The notes under the pieces were generated by a model. That model was not told the origin of the DNA. It saw only the letters and a program-made list of their open reading frames with translations, and did no database searches. Below are positions 54,399 to 63,457 of a stretch of 64,000 bases of DNA, one piece after another; position 1 is the stretch's first letter; every line of letters starts with the position of its first letter. Position numbers and translations under genes: made by a program. This DNA comes from JBDIAG01 sp963835085 (lineage in GTDB: Bacteria > Actinomycetota > Actinomycetes > Actinomycetales > CAWJMD01): the NCBI GenBank assembly GCA_963835085.1, contig CAWIED010000002.1, positions 310,001 through 374,000 on the forward strand. The letters run 5' to 3'.

Positions 54399-55403
54399 TC
54401 AGCCGCAGACCGGAGCGGTACTGCCCCGGATCACCAGGGTCGGCGTCACGACATAGGCCGACGGGGCGGCATCAGGGTCTTGAATCCGGCGGACGGCGGC
54501 TGTCACGACTGCGCGACCCATCTCACCCGAATCCTGGCGGACGGTGGTCAGATCGATCGAGGAGAGTCTCGCGAATCGGCTGTCGTCGAAGCCGGTCACC
54601 GAAACTTGATCGGGCACGGCGACACCGGCCCTGCTCAGGACGGTGATCAGGCCGACCGCCTGCTGATCATTGCCGGTGGCCACCGCGGTCGGGAGCCGAT
54701 CGCGTCCCAGCAGCTCACGGGCAGCCGCGGCCCCGGCCTCCTCGGTGTAATCCGGGCCCTGCGCGCTCATCACATCGATATCCAGGCCCATTGCTGCCGC
54801 CGCCTCTAGGTAGCCCTTCCGGCGGACCCTGGCCGACGCCATGGCATCGGCCCAGAGGTAGGCAATGCGGCGATGCCCGAGGCCCACCAGATGATCGACT
54901 GCCAGCCTGGTGCCCACGTCGCCGGCGGAATAGACCACGTCATACGTCGAGCTCGCCTTGCCGCCACCCACCACCACCATCGGAACGTTCACTCGCCGCG
55001 CTAGTCCGCGCATGCGCTGATCCGACAGATCCGAACCGATCACGATCAAAGCTGCGCACCGGTAGCCCAGCAGCTCGTCCACCGCCTGAGTGGTGCTCCG
55101 AGTTCCCGTCTGGGCACTGAGCACCACCTGGTACCCCATGGCTGCCGCCGCTGGGTAGATCGCCTCGACGATGTCGGGCTCGGTCGCATGCTGCGGGGCG
55201 AAGGACACTCCGATGTGGTGCGACTTGGTCTGGCGAAGAGTCCGCGCCCCCATGTGAGGGCGGTACCCGAGCTCGGAGGCCGCCTCCCGGACTCGCTTGC
55301 GGGTGTCGTCGCTGGCACCCGGCATATCCCGTAGCACGATCGACACCAGCTGACGCGACACACCCAGATGGGCAGCCACATCAGCCATGGTGGGCTCAGA
55401 CAT
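54399..55403 (-). CDS. LacI/GalR family transcriptional regulator
   Basis: A 334-residue LacI regulator. The HTH is TMADVAAHLGVSRQLVSIVLRD and the hinge-helix region is near LGYRPHMGARTLRQ. The ligand domain has SVTGFDDSRFARL. It lies in the same direction as and directly upstream of the P450-led operon, with operators in front of both units, so it probably represses the operon and itself. The ligand is likely a small sugar-like or catabolic compound. Start ATG 55403 has GAGG upstream. Confidence 0.93.
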   Translation of the reverse strand: MSEPTMADVAAHLGVSRQLVSIVLRDMPGASDDTRKRVREAASELGYRPHMGARTLRQTKSHHIGVSFAPQHATEPDIVEAIYPAAAAMGYQVVLSAQTGTRSTTQAVDELLGYRCAALIVIGSDLSDQRMRGLARRVNVPMVVVGGGKASSTYDVVYSAGDVGTRLAVDHLVGLGHRRIAYLWADAMASARVRRKGYLEAAAAMGLDIDVMSAQGPDYTEEAGAAAARELLGRDRLPTAVATGNDQQAVGLITVLSRAGVAVPDQVSVTGFDDSRFARLSSIDLTTVRQDSGEMGRAVVTAAVRRIQDPDAAPSAYVVTPTLVIRGSTAPVCG

Positions 55404-55437
55404 GCGACACCTCAGGGAAACGGAGCGGTATCAGCAA

Positions 55438-55449
55438 TAGCACGTGCCA
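55438..55449. promoter_or_regulatory. LacI-type operator before the LacI gene
   Basis: TAGCACGTGCCA, identical to one half of the paired P450-operon site, lies 34 bp upstream of the LacI start and 56 bp before the divergent cyclase-type gene, so one bound repressor could affect both. Confidence 0.8.
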
Positions 55450-55504
55450 GCCTAGCGTGCGCTGGAGCCGGCGGCAGGGATGAGTCGATCGTAGGCTGGC
55501 CGAC

Positions 55505-56431
55505 ATGCCCGACTATCGCGCCCACTTCGACTTCGACATCCGCTTCGCCAACGGAGGAGGGCTGACGGGCACCGGGTTTCGCCTCGACCTGCCGTCGGCC
55601 GAGCTTGACGAGGCCGCCGTGGGCCGCCTCCTCGTGCGGCATCTCGGCCTCGCCCTCGTCGACGAGGTCGAGCTGCGGGGGCTGCGCATCGTGGAGGAGC
55701 AACATCGCGGCAGCCGCGGCGTGGATCCCGTCGCCGCGGTTCCGTACCCGGGCAAGGCGCCGCGCATCGTCGATCTCTCGCATCCGATCCGCGCTGGACT
55801 CGTGACCTATCCGGGGCTGCCCGCGCCGACGATCACGCCCTACCTGACTCGGCAGGCCTCTCGCGAGAAGTACGCGCCTGGGACCGAGTTTGCGATGGAC
55901 GTCGTCACGATGATCGGGAACACCGGCACGTACCTCGACTCGCCGTTCCATCGCTACGCGGACGGCGTCGACCTGGCCGGGGTCGACCTGACGACGCTCG
56001 TCGGGCTTCGCACCGAGGTGTTTCATCTCGAGGATTCATGGGGCTCGGCACGCCGCGGCATCCGCGCCGAGCTGCTCGCCGATCGCGACGTGCGTGGCGC
56101 CGCTGTGCTGCTGCACACCGGCTGGGACCGCTGGTTCGGAACGCCCGCCTATGGTGTCGGCGCTGCGTTCCTCACCGCCGATGGCGCGCAATGGCTCATC
56201 GAGGCCGGCGCAGTGCTCGTGGGCATCGACTCGGTGAACATCGACGACACCGAATCGGGCGGAGAGCGGCCCGCTCACACCCTCCTACTCGGCGCTGGGG
56301 TGCATGTCGTCGAGCATCTGACGAACCTGGGGACGCTCCCGCCGCACGGCGCGCGGTTTACGGCTGCCCCGCCCGCGATTGAGGGCTTCGGGACGTTTCC
56401 CGTCCGCGCGTTCGCCGAACTCCCAGCCTGA
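55505..56431 (+). CDS. Cyclase-type (kynurenine formamidase-like) hydrolase
   Basis: A 308-residue cyclase-family hydrolase. VDLSHPIRAGLVTYPG starts the domain. The metal-binding motif usually written HxGTHxDxPxH reads NTGTYLDSPFH (residues 139-149), so two histidines are replaced by Asn and Tyr while Asp and the last His remain. Either the metal site is unusual or it belongs to a variant subgroup. An extra ~85-residue N-terminal domain precedes it. Kynurenine formamidases and isatin hydrolases belong here. It diverges from the LacI gene and may share its operator. Confidence 0.78.
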   Translation: MPDYRAHFDFDIRFANGGGLTGTGFRLDLPSAELDEAAVGRLLVRHLGLALVDEVELRGLRIVEEQHRGSRGVDPVAAVPYPGKAPRIVDLSHPIRAGLVTYPGLPAPTITPYLTRQASREKYAPGTEFAMDVVTMIGNTGTYLDSPFHRYADGVDLAGVDLTTLVGLRTEVFHLEDSWGSARRGIRAELLADRDVRGAAVLLHTGWDRWFGTPAYGVGAAFLTADGAQWLIEAGAVLVGIDSVNIDDTESGGERPAHTLLLGAGVHVVEHLTNLGTLPPHGARFTAAPPAIEGFGTFPVRAFAELPA

Positions 56432-56458
56432 GTCTGCCCGCGGCACAGGAGAATACGG

Positions 56459-56659
56459 TCAGCCGTCCGAGAGCCGCAGTGCCCCCGAGGGGCAGTTGCG
56501 CACCGCCCTCCGGACACTTTCACTGTCGGGCGGCTGGTCGTCGCGCAGCATGACGGTGCCGTCATCGTCCTGATCGAAGACGTTGTCGTCGGTCAGCACG
56601 CAGAGCCCGGAGCCGATGCAGACCGACCGGTCGGCGGACAGGTGCACGTGCCCGCTCAC
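56459..56659 (-). CDS. Small 3Fe-4S-type ferredoxin
   Basis: A 66-residue ferredoxin starting at GTG 56659. SVCIGSGLCVLTDDNVFDQ and RNCPSGALRL give the three-cysteine pattern of P450-partner ferredoxins (one cluster, 3Fe-4S-like). Its start overlaps the P450 stop (GTGA), so the two are coupled, and it should donate electrons to that P450. The reductase partner is not adjacent. Confidence 0.9.
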   Translation of the reverse strand: MSGHVHLSADRSVCIGSGLCVLTDDNVFDQDDDGTVMLRDDQPPDSESVRRAVRNCPSGALRLSDG

Positions 56660-57864
56660 CACGTCACCTGCAGCCTGGTCAGGCCGTAGATGGCGTGGAA
56701 GGAGCGGAATCCGGCCGTGCCCGGCACCTCGGCCAAGGCGGGAAATCGGCTCAGCAGGGCGGGGAACGCTGTGCGCATCTCCATCCGGGCCAAGGGGGCG
56801 CCCAGGCAGTGGTGTACGCCGTGGCCGAAGGCCAGGTGACCGATGGCGCCGCGGGACAGGTCGAGGAGGTCGGGGTGGGTCACCGCGTCGGGGTCTCGGT
56901 TCGCCGCTGTGAGCGAGCACAGTACGGTCTCGCCTGCACCGATCCGGGTACCGGCGATCTCCACCTCGGTCGTGGTGGTCTTGAGGGTGCCGCTGTGCAC
57001 GATCGCGAGCCAGCGCAGGAGTTCCTCGATTGCGGGCTCGACGGCGTCCGGCTCTTCTCGCAATCGGGCGAGCTGGTCGGGGTGACGCAGCAGCGCGAGC
57101 GTGCCGAGAGCGAGCATGTTCGACGTGGTCTCATGCCCGGCGACCAGCAGGATGCCGGCCATGCCGATCAGCTCGTCCGTGCTCAGGTCCTGGCCGTGTT
57201 CACGTACCAGCATGCCGAGCATCGCCTCGCTCGGCTCGGCCTGCTCGCGGGCCACGAGCTCAGCGAAGTACTCGCGCGACTCCGACTGCAGCCGCAGGCG
57301 ATCCTCCAGTGGAATGGAGAGGTCCAGCAGCTTTCCGGTGCGCTGCTGGAACGACGCCCGGTTGGCGTAGGGCACGCCGAGCAATTCGCAGATGACCAGC
57401 GACGGAATGGGCAGAGCGAAATCGGCGATCAGATCGGCAGGAGGCCCGTTGCGCTCCATCGCATCCAGGTGATCCTCGACGATCTCGCTGATCCGCGGCT
57501 GCAGCCTGCGCATCCGGCGCACGGTGAACTCGGGGGTGAGGAAATGCCGCAGCCGGGTGTGGTCGGGGGGATCGAACGCCAGTGGATTGCCCGCCCGCAT
57601 TCGCTTGATCTCGGCCTCATCCAGCTCCGCCAGATCCGGCAGCATACGCATCATCCTGGCGTTGCTGAACCGCGCCGAATCCGAGAGCACCTCGCGCACG
57701 TCCTCGTAACGGGTGAGCATCCACGCGTCTACCCCGAACGGTGTGCGTACTCTGATCACCCGCCCGGTGTCGCGCAGATCGGCGAGCTCCGGAACCGGGT
57801 CGAAGCCCTCCCGGCGCATGTAGACGGGCAGTTCGCGGACTTCAGTGATGACGGTTTCGCTCAT
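56656..57864 (-). CDS. Cytochrome P450 (class I, bacterial soluble)
   Basis: A 402-residue P450. The I-helix AGHETT (242-247) has the usual acid-Thr pair, ExxR is E281-R284, and the heme cysteine C353 lies in FGHGVHHCLGAPLAR. It resembles CYP105/107-type actinobacterial hydroxylases. ATG 57864 has GGAG upstream, with the GTG before it less likely. The electron partner is the coupled ferredoxin just downstream. Substrate not known. Confidence 0.93.
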   Translation of the reverse strand: MSETVITEVRELPVYMRREGFDPVPELADLRDTGRVIRVRTPFGVDAWMLTRYEDVREVLSDSARFSNARMMRMLPDLAELDEAEIKRMRAGNPLAFDPPDHTRLRHFLTPEFTVRRMRRLQPRISEIVEDHLDAMERNGPPADLIADFALPIPSLVICELLGVPYANRASFQQRTGKLLDLSIPLEDRLRLQSESREYFAELVAREQAEPSEAMLGMLVREHGQDLSTDELIGMAGILLVAGHETTSNMLALGTLALLRHPDQLARLREEPDAVEPAIEELLRWLAIVHSGTLKTTTTEVEIAGTRIGAGETVLCSLTAANRDPDAVTHPDLLDLSRGAIGHLAFGHGVHHCLGAPLARMEMRTAFPALLSRFPALAEVPGTAGFRSFHAIYGLTRLQVTW

Positions 57865-58296
57865 CACATCTCCAGTGATAGTGACCTACCACTTCACCGT
57901 ACGCCGCCCTCCAGGCAGCTGCCATGCAGGGCAATAGTGACCGCGGGCCCTGCCGATCCCGTTCCAGGGCGGACGAACGTCCGGCATCCGGTCGGCTGCC
58001 ACTGCCAGGGCCGACCGCGCCCTGGGCGTTGTCACCATGTGCCAGACCAACCGGCGTCATCCTTTCGTCCTTTCGTCCGGTTGAGCTCGGTGCAGGCCGG
58101 AGTAGTGTGCACGCAATGAGGCAGCGGAGTGGCAGCGATCAGCCCTGCGACCACGCGAGGCCGTCAGGAGCATGACCTGTGTTGAGTACCTGCCGGAAGG
58201 CTTGTGCAGACAGCATGATGATGATGCGCGCCGGAGTGCGTCTCGTGGTCTGAATGAGCTGCCATGGCGTAAGCCTGAAGTATGGAGGGCGTGGAC
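57865..58296. other. Spacer between the P450 and formate/nitrite-type channel
   Basis: No gene is supported. It holds divergent promoters and a short direct repeat, TTTCGTCC twice around 58063-58078. I saw nothing else distinctive. Confidence 0.4.
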
Positions 58297-59154
58297 ATGA
58301 GCTATAACACTCCAGCACAAACGGCGCAGGCGGCCGTGGAAAGCGGCGTCGCCAAGGGCAAGCTGCCGATCAGCTCGATGCTGGTCGGCGGCTTTCTTGC
58401 TGGCGCCTACATTGCCTTCGGTGGCCTTCTCGCGATAGTCGCCACAGCCGGCATGCCGGCTGCAATCTGGGGCGGCTTGATCACCTTGGTGACCGGGCTG
58501 GTGTTCAGCGTAGGCCTGGTTCTGACCGTCATCGGCGGGGCAGAGCTGCTGACCGGCAACATGATGTACCTGCCGATCGCGGCACTCGCCCGCCGGCTCT
58601 CGGTGGGCAAGGTCGCGGTGAACTGGATCGTCGTCCTGGTCGGAAACCTGATCGGCTCCCTCTTCGTGGCCTATGTACTGGCCTACAAGAGCGGTCTGGT
58701 CGCGGGGGATCCGACGCAGCCGAACCATATCCGTCTGATAGCGATAGCCACTGCCAAGGTCGTCACCGAGACGCATCTGGAAGTCTTCATCCGAGCGATC
58801 GGCTGTAACTGGCTGGTCTGCCTCGCGGTGTGGCTGGCGCTCGCGGCGCACGATGTAATCGGCAAGATCGCGGGAATCGTGCTTCCGGTCACCGCTTTTG
58901 TAGCGTTGGGCTTCGACCACGTCGTGGCGAATATGTTCTTCCTGCCACTGGCGCTGTTCGTGCACGCTCCGAACGTCACCATGGAAAATGTCAGCTGGAA
59001 TCTGCTGATGGCACTCTTGGGGAATATCATCGGTGGCGCCGTGTTCGTGGCCGGCGCGTACTGGTTCACGTATCTGCGGGTGCGGCCGGGTGCGCAGGTC
59101 ATACATCCCGGAGCGAGCGAGGCGCTGGACCCGGACGAGTTCGTCAGGCGGTAG
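58297..59154 (+). CDS. Formate/nitrite transporter (FNT family)
   Basis: A 285-residue FNT channel. Signatures are GGAELLTGNMMYLP in the first half and FIRAIGCNWLVCLAVW with GFDHVVANMFFLP in the second; the histidine of the latter is the family's central gating residue. Six helices are expected. Members carry formate, nitrite, hydrosulfide or similar anions; I cannot choose. ATG 58297 has GGAGGG upstream. It stands alone. Confidence 0.93.
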   Translation: MSYNTPAQTAQAAVESGVAKGKLPISSMLVGGFLAGAYIAFGGLLAIVATAGMPAAIWGGLITLVTGLVFSVGLVLTVIGGAELLTGNMMYLPIAALARRLSVGKVAVNWIVVLVGNLIGSLFVAYVLAYKSGLVAGDPTQPNHIRLIAIATAKVVTETHLEVFIRAIGCNWLVCLAVWLALAAHDVIGKIAGIVLPVTAFVALGFDHVVANMFFLPLALFVHAPNVTMENVSWNLLMALLGNIIGGAVFVAGAYWFTYLRVRPGAQVIHPGASEALDPDEFVRR

Positions 59155-59240
59155 AGGATCAATCGAGGGCAGGCGTACCGACTCTCTCCGAACGACTAAT
59201 GCGGGCCACGTTTCGGGCGTCTCACCGACCCATCGAGCCT

Positions 59241-59405
59241 TCACTGACGGGTCGACATCAGCGCCAGGAATATCAACAGGAGCAGGCCACCGCACGATCC
59301 GGCTGCGGCGATCCGCAGCCACGGAGCAAGAAGTCGATCACGGAACAACCAGGCCAGGATCCCTAAGGCCACGGGGGCCAGGATCATGACCACGAGGGCG
59401 AGCAC
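59241..59405 (-). CDS. Possible small two-helix membrane protein
   Basis: A 54-codon frame from GTG 59405 encodes two hydrophobic stretches, VLALVVMILAPVALGILAWL and, after RDRLLAPWLRIAA, GGLLLLIFLALM. It overlaps the 3' end of the NERD gene by about 22 bp. Nothing homologous is known to me. It may be real and coupled to NERD, or be chance. Confidence 0.4.
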   Translation of the reverse strand: MLALVVMILAPVALGILAWLFRDRLLAPWLRIAAAGSCGGLLLLIFLALMSTRQ

Positions 59406-60464
59406 AGATAATCAACAGCCACGAGAGGTGGTACGAAAGCCGACGTCAAGCCAAGGGCAACTCTAGCCATAATGCGCAAGAGCTGGCGTTCGAGAGAGTC
59501 GGGAATGTCGTAAAAGGTCTCGTCGTGGGGCTCGTGTCTTTCCACGTAGGTCGCGATGAGCTCGAATGTTGTGTCGATGTCCATGGGCGGTTGGGGTCCG
59601 GAGGGCAGGGTTCTCAGCCAGCGGCGCAGGGCGCCTCCCCACACGACCGTGACATCACCGAGGTAGTGAATAACGCCGTCCGGCCCGGCATTGTCGCCGG
59701 CTTGCCCACCCCACAGCACCACAATCTGACGTGAGGAGTCTTGGTGCGTGAGGAGGCGAACCTTGCGTATCGACTTTTGGAGGCTGTGGGCAGCTTGGCG
59801 CACCCTGTCTGTGTTCCGTTGGGAACTCCACTGGGAAGCGCTCCACTTCGTCTCCAAGCAGATCAGGCCGCCGGGGCCGAGGAGGACATGATCGACTTCC
59901 GCGCCTGGGAAATGGACATGGTTGACCAGTCGCCATCCGTCGCGTCGTGCCTTACGAAGTTCACCCGCAGTCCACTGCTCAGCCAGCTCACCCATCGCTG
60001 GAGCTGCGGCTCCGGACTGAATGTGCACCAAGCCACCGAGCACGCAGAACGTGATTGTCACTACTGTGCCGATGAAGACACCTTGGATGAATACGAGCGG
60101 AGATGGCCAAGCTGAACAGGCACAGAGACAGCATGGCGATCGCCGGCAACGTCAGCCGTCGCCAGTTATGCTTCACGAACGCTCGATGCTGCTGTCGGAC
60201 GAACTTGCGGGCGTACGCACCCGCTCGCCTATCACCCGCGAGATATAGGTCGCGTCGACGCCGATCCAGCGGTTGTCGTCCTATCGGCTCGGAAGGCTGG
60301 CGCGGACGTGGGGCCGACGTGTGAAGAAGTTGCTTCGGGCACGTTCCCACATCGGCTGTGCAGGGAGGCAGCTCAAGACTGCAGGACGTGCCAGACGCGA
60401 GCCCTCCTGCTCGGCGGACACGTCGCCTAGCTAACAGCCGTTTCCGGTAGGTGCCGAGAATCAC
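59384..60464 (-). pseudogene. NERD-domain protein, frameshifted in its N-terminal membrane part
   Basis: The C-terminal part (GTG 60061 onward) has a NERD domain (MGELAEQWTAGELRKARRDG, VDHVLLGPGGLICLETKWS), a nuclease-related domain of unclear role. Just upstream the translation in this frame has no start before a TGA at 60152, yet another frame supplies what looks like the missing N-terminus, AGDRRAGAYARKFVRQQHRA and LTLPAIAMLSLCLFSLAIS, which is typical of this family (basic helix then a membrane helix). In the NERD frame, PLVFIQGVFIGTVVTITFCV is the second helix. A one-base change between about 60062 and 60151 would join them. Either a pseudogene or a sequence error. The true start is unclear. 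Confidence 0.7.
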
Positions 60465-60593
60465 TTTTCCGGCTTACGACATCTTGTGCAGGATGGACGA
60501 GCGCCGATAGCGTTTCCAGCCACTCGAGATCCCTCGTGTCCAAAGCGTCAACAGAGTTGCCACGAAGGTGTGGCGGCCCGTCAGGAGGCAGAC

Positions 60594-62432
60594 GTGAACG
60601 CTCCCCCCACTGAGTTGAAGAAGGGCCTGAAGCAGCGCCATTTGACGATGATCGCCATGGGTGGCGTGATCGGGGCTGGCCTGTTCGTCGGTTCCGGAGT
60701 CGTGATCTCGCAGACCGGTCCGCCGGCGTTCATCAGTTACGCCCTGAGCGGCTTCCTGGTGATCATGGTGATGCGGATGCTCGGCGAGATGGCGGTGGCG
60801 AACCCCTCGACGGGCTCGTTCGCCGACTATGCGCGGACCGCGTTGGGGGGTTGGGCGGGTTTCTCGGTGGCATGGCTGTACTGGTATTTCTGGGTCATCG
60901 TCATCGGGTTCGAGGCGGTTGCGGGTGCGAAGGTGATCCAGTTCTGGCTGCCCGACGCGCCGCTCTGGTTGCTCTCGTTGATCTTGATGTCGTTGATGAC
61001 GGCGACCAACCTGGTCTCGGTCTCGTCGTTCGGTGAGTTCGAATTCTGGTTCGCGGGCATCAAGGTTGCCGCGATCATTCTCTTCCTCGTGCTGGGAATC
61101 CTGTACGTGGTCGGAGTCTGGCCGGACCGCTCACTCGACTTCCAGAACCTGACCGCGCACGGCGGCTTCTTCCCCAAGGGAAGCAGTGCGATCTTCGCGG
61201 CGATCCTCGTGGTCATCTTCTCGATGACCGGCGCTGAGGTAGCCACGATCGCGGCGGCCGAGTCGCCCGACCCTGGTAAGGCCATCCGCAAGGCCACCAA
61301 CTCTGTGATCGGCCGGATCGCCTTGTTCTACGTGGGATCGGTCTTCCTGGTGGTGTGCATCGTGCCGTGGAACTCGGCCGATCTGGCTGCGTCGCCGTAC
61401 GTCGCGGCGTTCGAGGCGATGAAGATCCCAGGTGCCGCCGACATCATGAACGCGGTCGTCTTGACCGCCGTCCTGTCGTGCCTGAACTCGGGTCTGTACA
61501 CCTCGTCCCGGATGCTGTTCGTGCTGGCCGCTCGGCGTGAGGCGCCCTTGGCTCTCATGCGAGTGAACAAGGCGGGTGTGCCGATGGGGGCGATCCTGGC
61601 GTCCTCAGTTGTCGGCTTCCTGTGCGTGATCGCTGCGGCGCTCTCGCCGGAGCACGTGTTCTTGTTCCTGCTGAACTCCTCGGGCGCGATCATCCTCTTC
61701 GTCTACTTCCTGATCTGCATCTCCCAGATCGTGCTCCGTCGGCGGACTCCGCCGGAGAAGCTGGTCGTGCGGATGTGGCTGTTCCCGGTGTTGTCGATCG
61801 TGGTCGCCTGCGGCATTCTGGCGATCCTGGTGCAGATGGGTCTCGACGCCAGTTCGCGTGTGCAGCTCATCCAGAGCCTGGGAGCGTGGGCCGTGGTGGT
61901 GGTGCTCTACTTCGTCACCCAGCGGATCCGCGAGCGCGTTCCCGCCAACGTGCCGATCGTGGAGCCCACGGCCCCGGTCTCTCGGGTGCTGGTGCTCGCC
62001 AACGAGACCGTGGAGGGCCAAGAACTGTTCAACGAGCTCCAGTCGATCCAAGGTTCTGGAAAGGCGACCTACTACGTCTGCGTGCCGGCGAACCCGATCG
62101 ACACCGGCACGGCGATGTACCGCGGCGCGGTCTTCATGTGGGACGAGACCGTCAAAGCCGCGCAGGCCCGACTGGACCGCACACTGGCGCTGTTGCGTGC
62201 GGAGGGCCTTGAGGCCACCGGTGTGCTGGGCAACTACAAGCCCTTGCAAGCCTTGGCAGACGCGGTCAAGGAGTTCGACCCCGATCAGCTGGTGATCTGC
62301 ACCTTGCCCGAGCAGCAGTCCGCCTGGCTCCGGTTCGACCTGGTCGACCGAGTGCGAGAGGCCTACGCGCTGCCGGTGCGGCACGTGGTCGTGGAGAGCG
62401 GTGTGGCTGTCCCGGCCGGGGGCGGGCAGTGA
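60594..62432 (+). CDS. APC family amino acid permease with C-terminal UspA-like domain
   Basis: A 612-residue permease of the GABA/amino-acid type (APC). The first helix motif is GGVIGAGLFVGSGVVISQTGP and the central FSMTGAEVATIAAAESPDP is a family mark. About 12 helices are followed by a ~110-residue soluble tail (RVLVLANETVEGQELFNEL onward) that looks like a universal stress protein fold. GTG 60594 has AGGAGG upstream. The stop overlaps the next gene (GTGA), which encodes a two-domain stress protein, so the tail and that protein may interact. Confidence 0.87.
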   Translation: MNAPPTELKKGLKQRHLTMIAMGGVIGAGLFVGSGVVISQTGPPAFISYALSGFLVIMVMRMLGEMAVANPSTGSFADYARTALGGWAGFSVAWLYWYFWVIVIGFEAVAGAKVIQFWLPDAPLWLLSLILMSLMTATNLVSVSSFGEFEFWFAGIKVAAIILFLVLGILYVVGVWPDRSLDFQNLTAHGGFFPKGSSAIFAAILVVIFSMTGAEVATIAAAESPDPGKAIRKATNSVIGRIALFYVGSVFLVVCIVPWNSADLAASPYVAAFEAMKIPGAADIMNAVVLTAVLSCLNSGLYTSSRMLFVLAARREAPLALMRVNKAGVPMGAILASSVVGFLCVIAAALSPEHVFLFLLNSSGAIILFVYFLICISQIVLRRRTPPEKLVVRMWLFPVLSIVVACGILAILVQMGLDASSRVQLIQSLGAWAVVVVLYFVTQRIRERVPANVPIVEPTAPVSRVLVLANETVEGQELFNELQSIQGSGKATYYVCVPANPIDTGTAMYRGAVFMWDETVKAAQARLDRTLALLRAEGLEATGVLGNYKPLQALADAVKEFDPDQLVICTLPEQQSAWLRFDLVDRVREAYALPVRHVVVESGVAVPAGGGQ

Positions 62433-63352
62433 CGATCCTGATCGGGCTCGCGCCGGGCCCCAAGGGCCATGGCGCGTTGCACCTGGGGGCGATGCTGGCG
62501 CGTTCGACTATGGAGAACGTGTTGCTCGCAACGGTGGTAGCCGAGCCGTGGCCGCCGAACATCGGCGGCGGAGACTTGGAATACCTCGCCTACCAGGACG
62601 AGATCGCAGAACAGTCCCTGCGAGAGGCCCGGGACATGGTCGGCAGCGACATCCTCACGGTGGAGACGCTGACGCGACGTGCCCCTTCGGTGGCATCCGG
62701 GCTGCTGCAGATCATCGCGGAGCGGCAGATCAGCCTGATTGCCCTGGGCTCCTCACCATCGAGCGCCTTGGGGCGTGTGATGCTCGGGGGAGTCACCGAG
62801 CGTGTTCTGCACGGGTCGTCGTTGCCCGTGGCCGTGGCCCCTCGCGGATACCACCTGCGACCTCCGCGGGTCTCCAGAGTCAGCGTCGCGGTGGGGCGTG
62901 CCGACCAGGACGGCAGCCTGGTGGGTACTGCCGTTGCCACTGCTCGGGCCATGGAGGCGCCGGTCCGGCTGGTGTGCTTCGCCGTCCGCCCGAATGCTGC
63001 TGCTGTCACCGTGGAGCCCGGTGTGGAGTACCGGGTCGCCGACGAGTGGCGGCAGAAGCTCGAGGCCGATCTGGGCGCAGCTCTCGACGCGCGTGAGGTC
63101 GCGTCGGCGACAGGCCGGGGTACCCCGGCTACCCGGGTGAAGGTCGAACTCGGCACCGGCCCGACCTGGGGCGATGCGCTGCAAGACGTTCCCTGGAACG
63201 ACGGGGACGTCCTTGTCGTCGGCACCAGCACCGGTCCGCTCAGCCGATTCTTCCTCGGCTCGCACGCAACGAAGATCATTCGCAACTCGCCGGTGTCCGT
63301 GATCCTGGTTCCGCGCGAGCAACAAGAGGGCGAGGATTCCGCACGGAAGTGA
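62429..63352 (+). CDS. Universal stress protein, two domains
   Basis: A 307-residue protein with two UspA-like halves. The first includes LIALGSSPSSALGRVMLGGVTERVLHGSSLPV, and the second VLVVGTSTGPLSRFFLGSHATKIIRNSPVSV; both hold the G-x2-G-x9-G(S/T) nucleotide-binding type. GTG 62429 overlaps the permease stop by four bases. The pair resembles permease-plus-stress-protein operons in which the stress protein may regulate transport; this is inference. Confidence 0.9.
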   Translation: MTILIGLAPGPKGHGALHLGAMLARSTMENVLLATVVAEPWPPNIGGGDLEYLAYQDEIAEQSLREARDMVGSDILTVETLTRRAPSVASGLLQIIAERQISLIALGSSPSSALGRVMLGGVTERVLHGSSLPVAVAPRGYHLRPPRVSRVSVAVGRADQDGSLVGTAVATARAMEAPVRLVCFAVRPNAAAVTVEPGVEYRVADEWRQKLEADLGAALDAREVASATGRGTPATRVKVELGTGPTWGDALQDVPWNDGDVLVVGTSTGPLSRFFLGSHATKIIRNSPVSVILVPREQQEGEDSARK

Positions 63353-63402
63353 CCTTCCCAGGTTGGCCCCGGGCCAGCGATCTAGATACGTGAGGACAAG
63401 GC

Positions 63403-63440
63403 CGGGCGCGAGCCGAGGTGGTTGAGCTCGCTCGCGCCCG
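63403..63440. terminator. Hairpin after the stress-protein gene
   Basis: CGGGCGCGAGC (63403-63413) and GCTCGCGCCCG (63430-63440) form an 11-bp stem with a 16-base loop, about 50 bp past the stop. Confidence 0.75.
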
Positions 63441-63457
63441 TCGATCAAGCGTTATAC

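Noticed and set aside
49093..58297. The catabolic block as a transferred island with mobile ends
   Set aside because: No integrase, transposase, attachment repeats or base-composition step is visible; only gene content suggests accessory origin.
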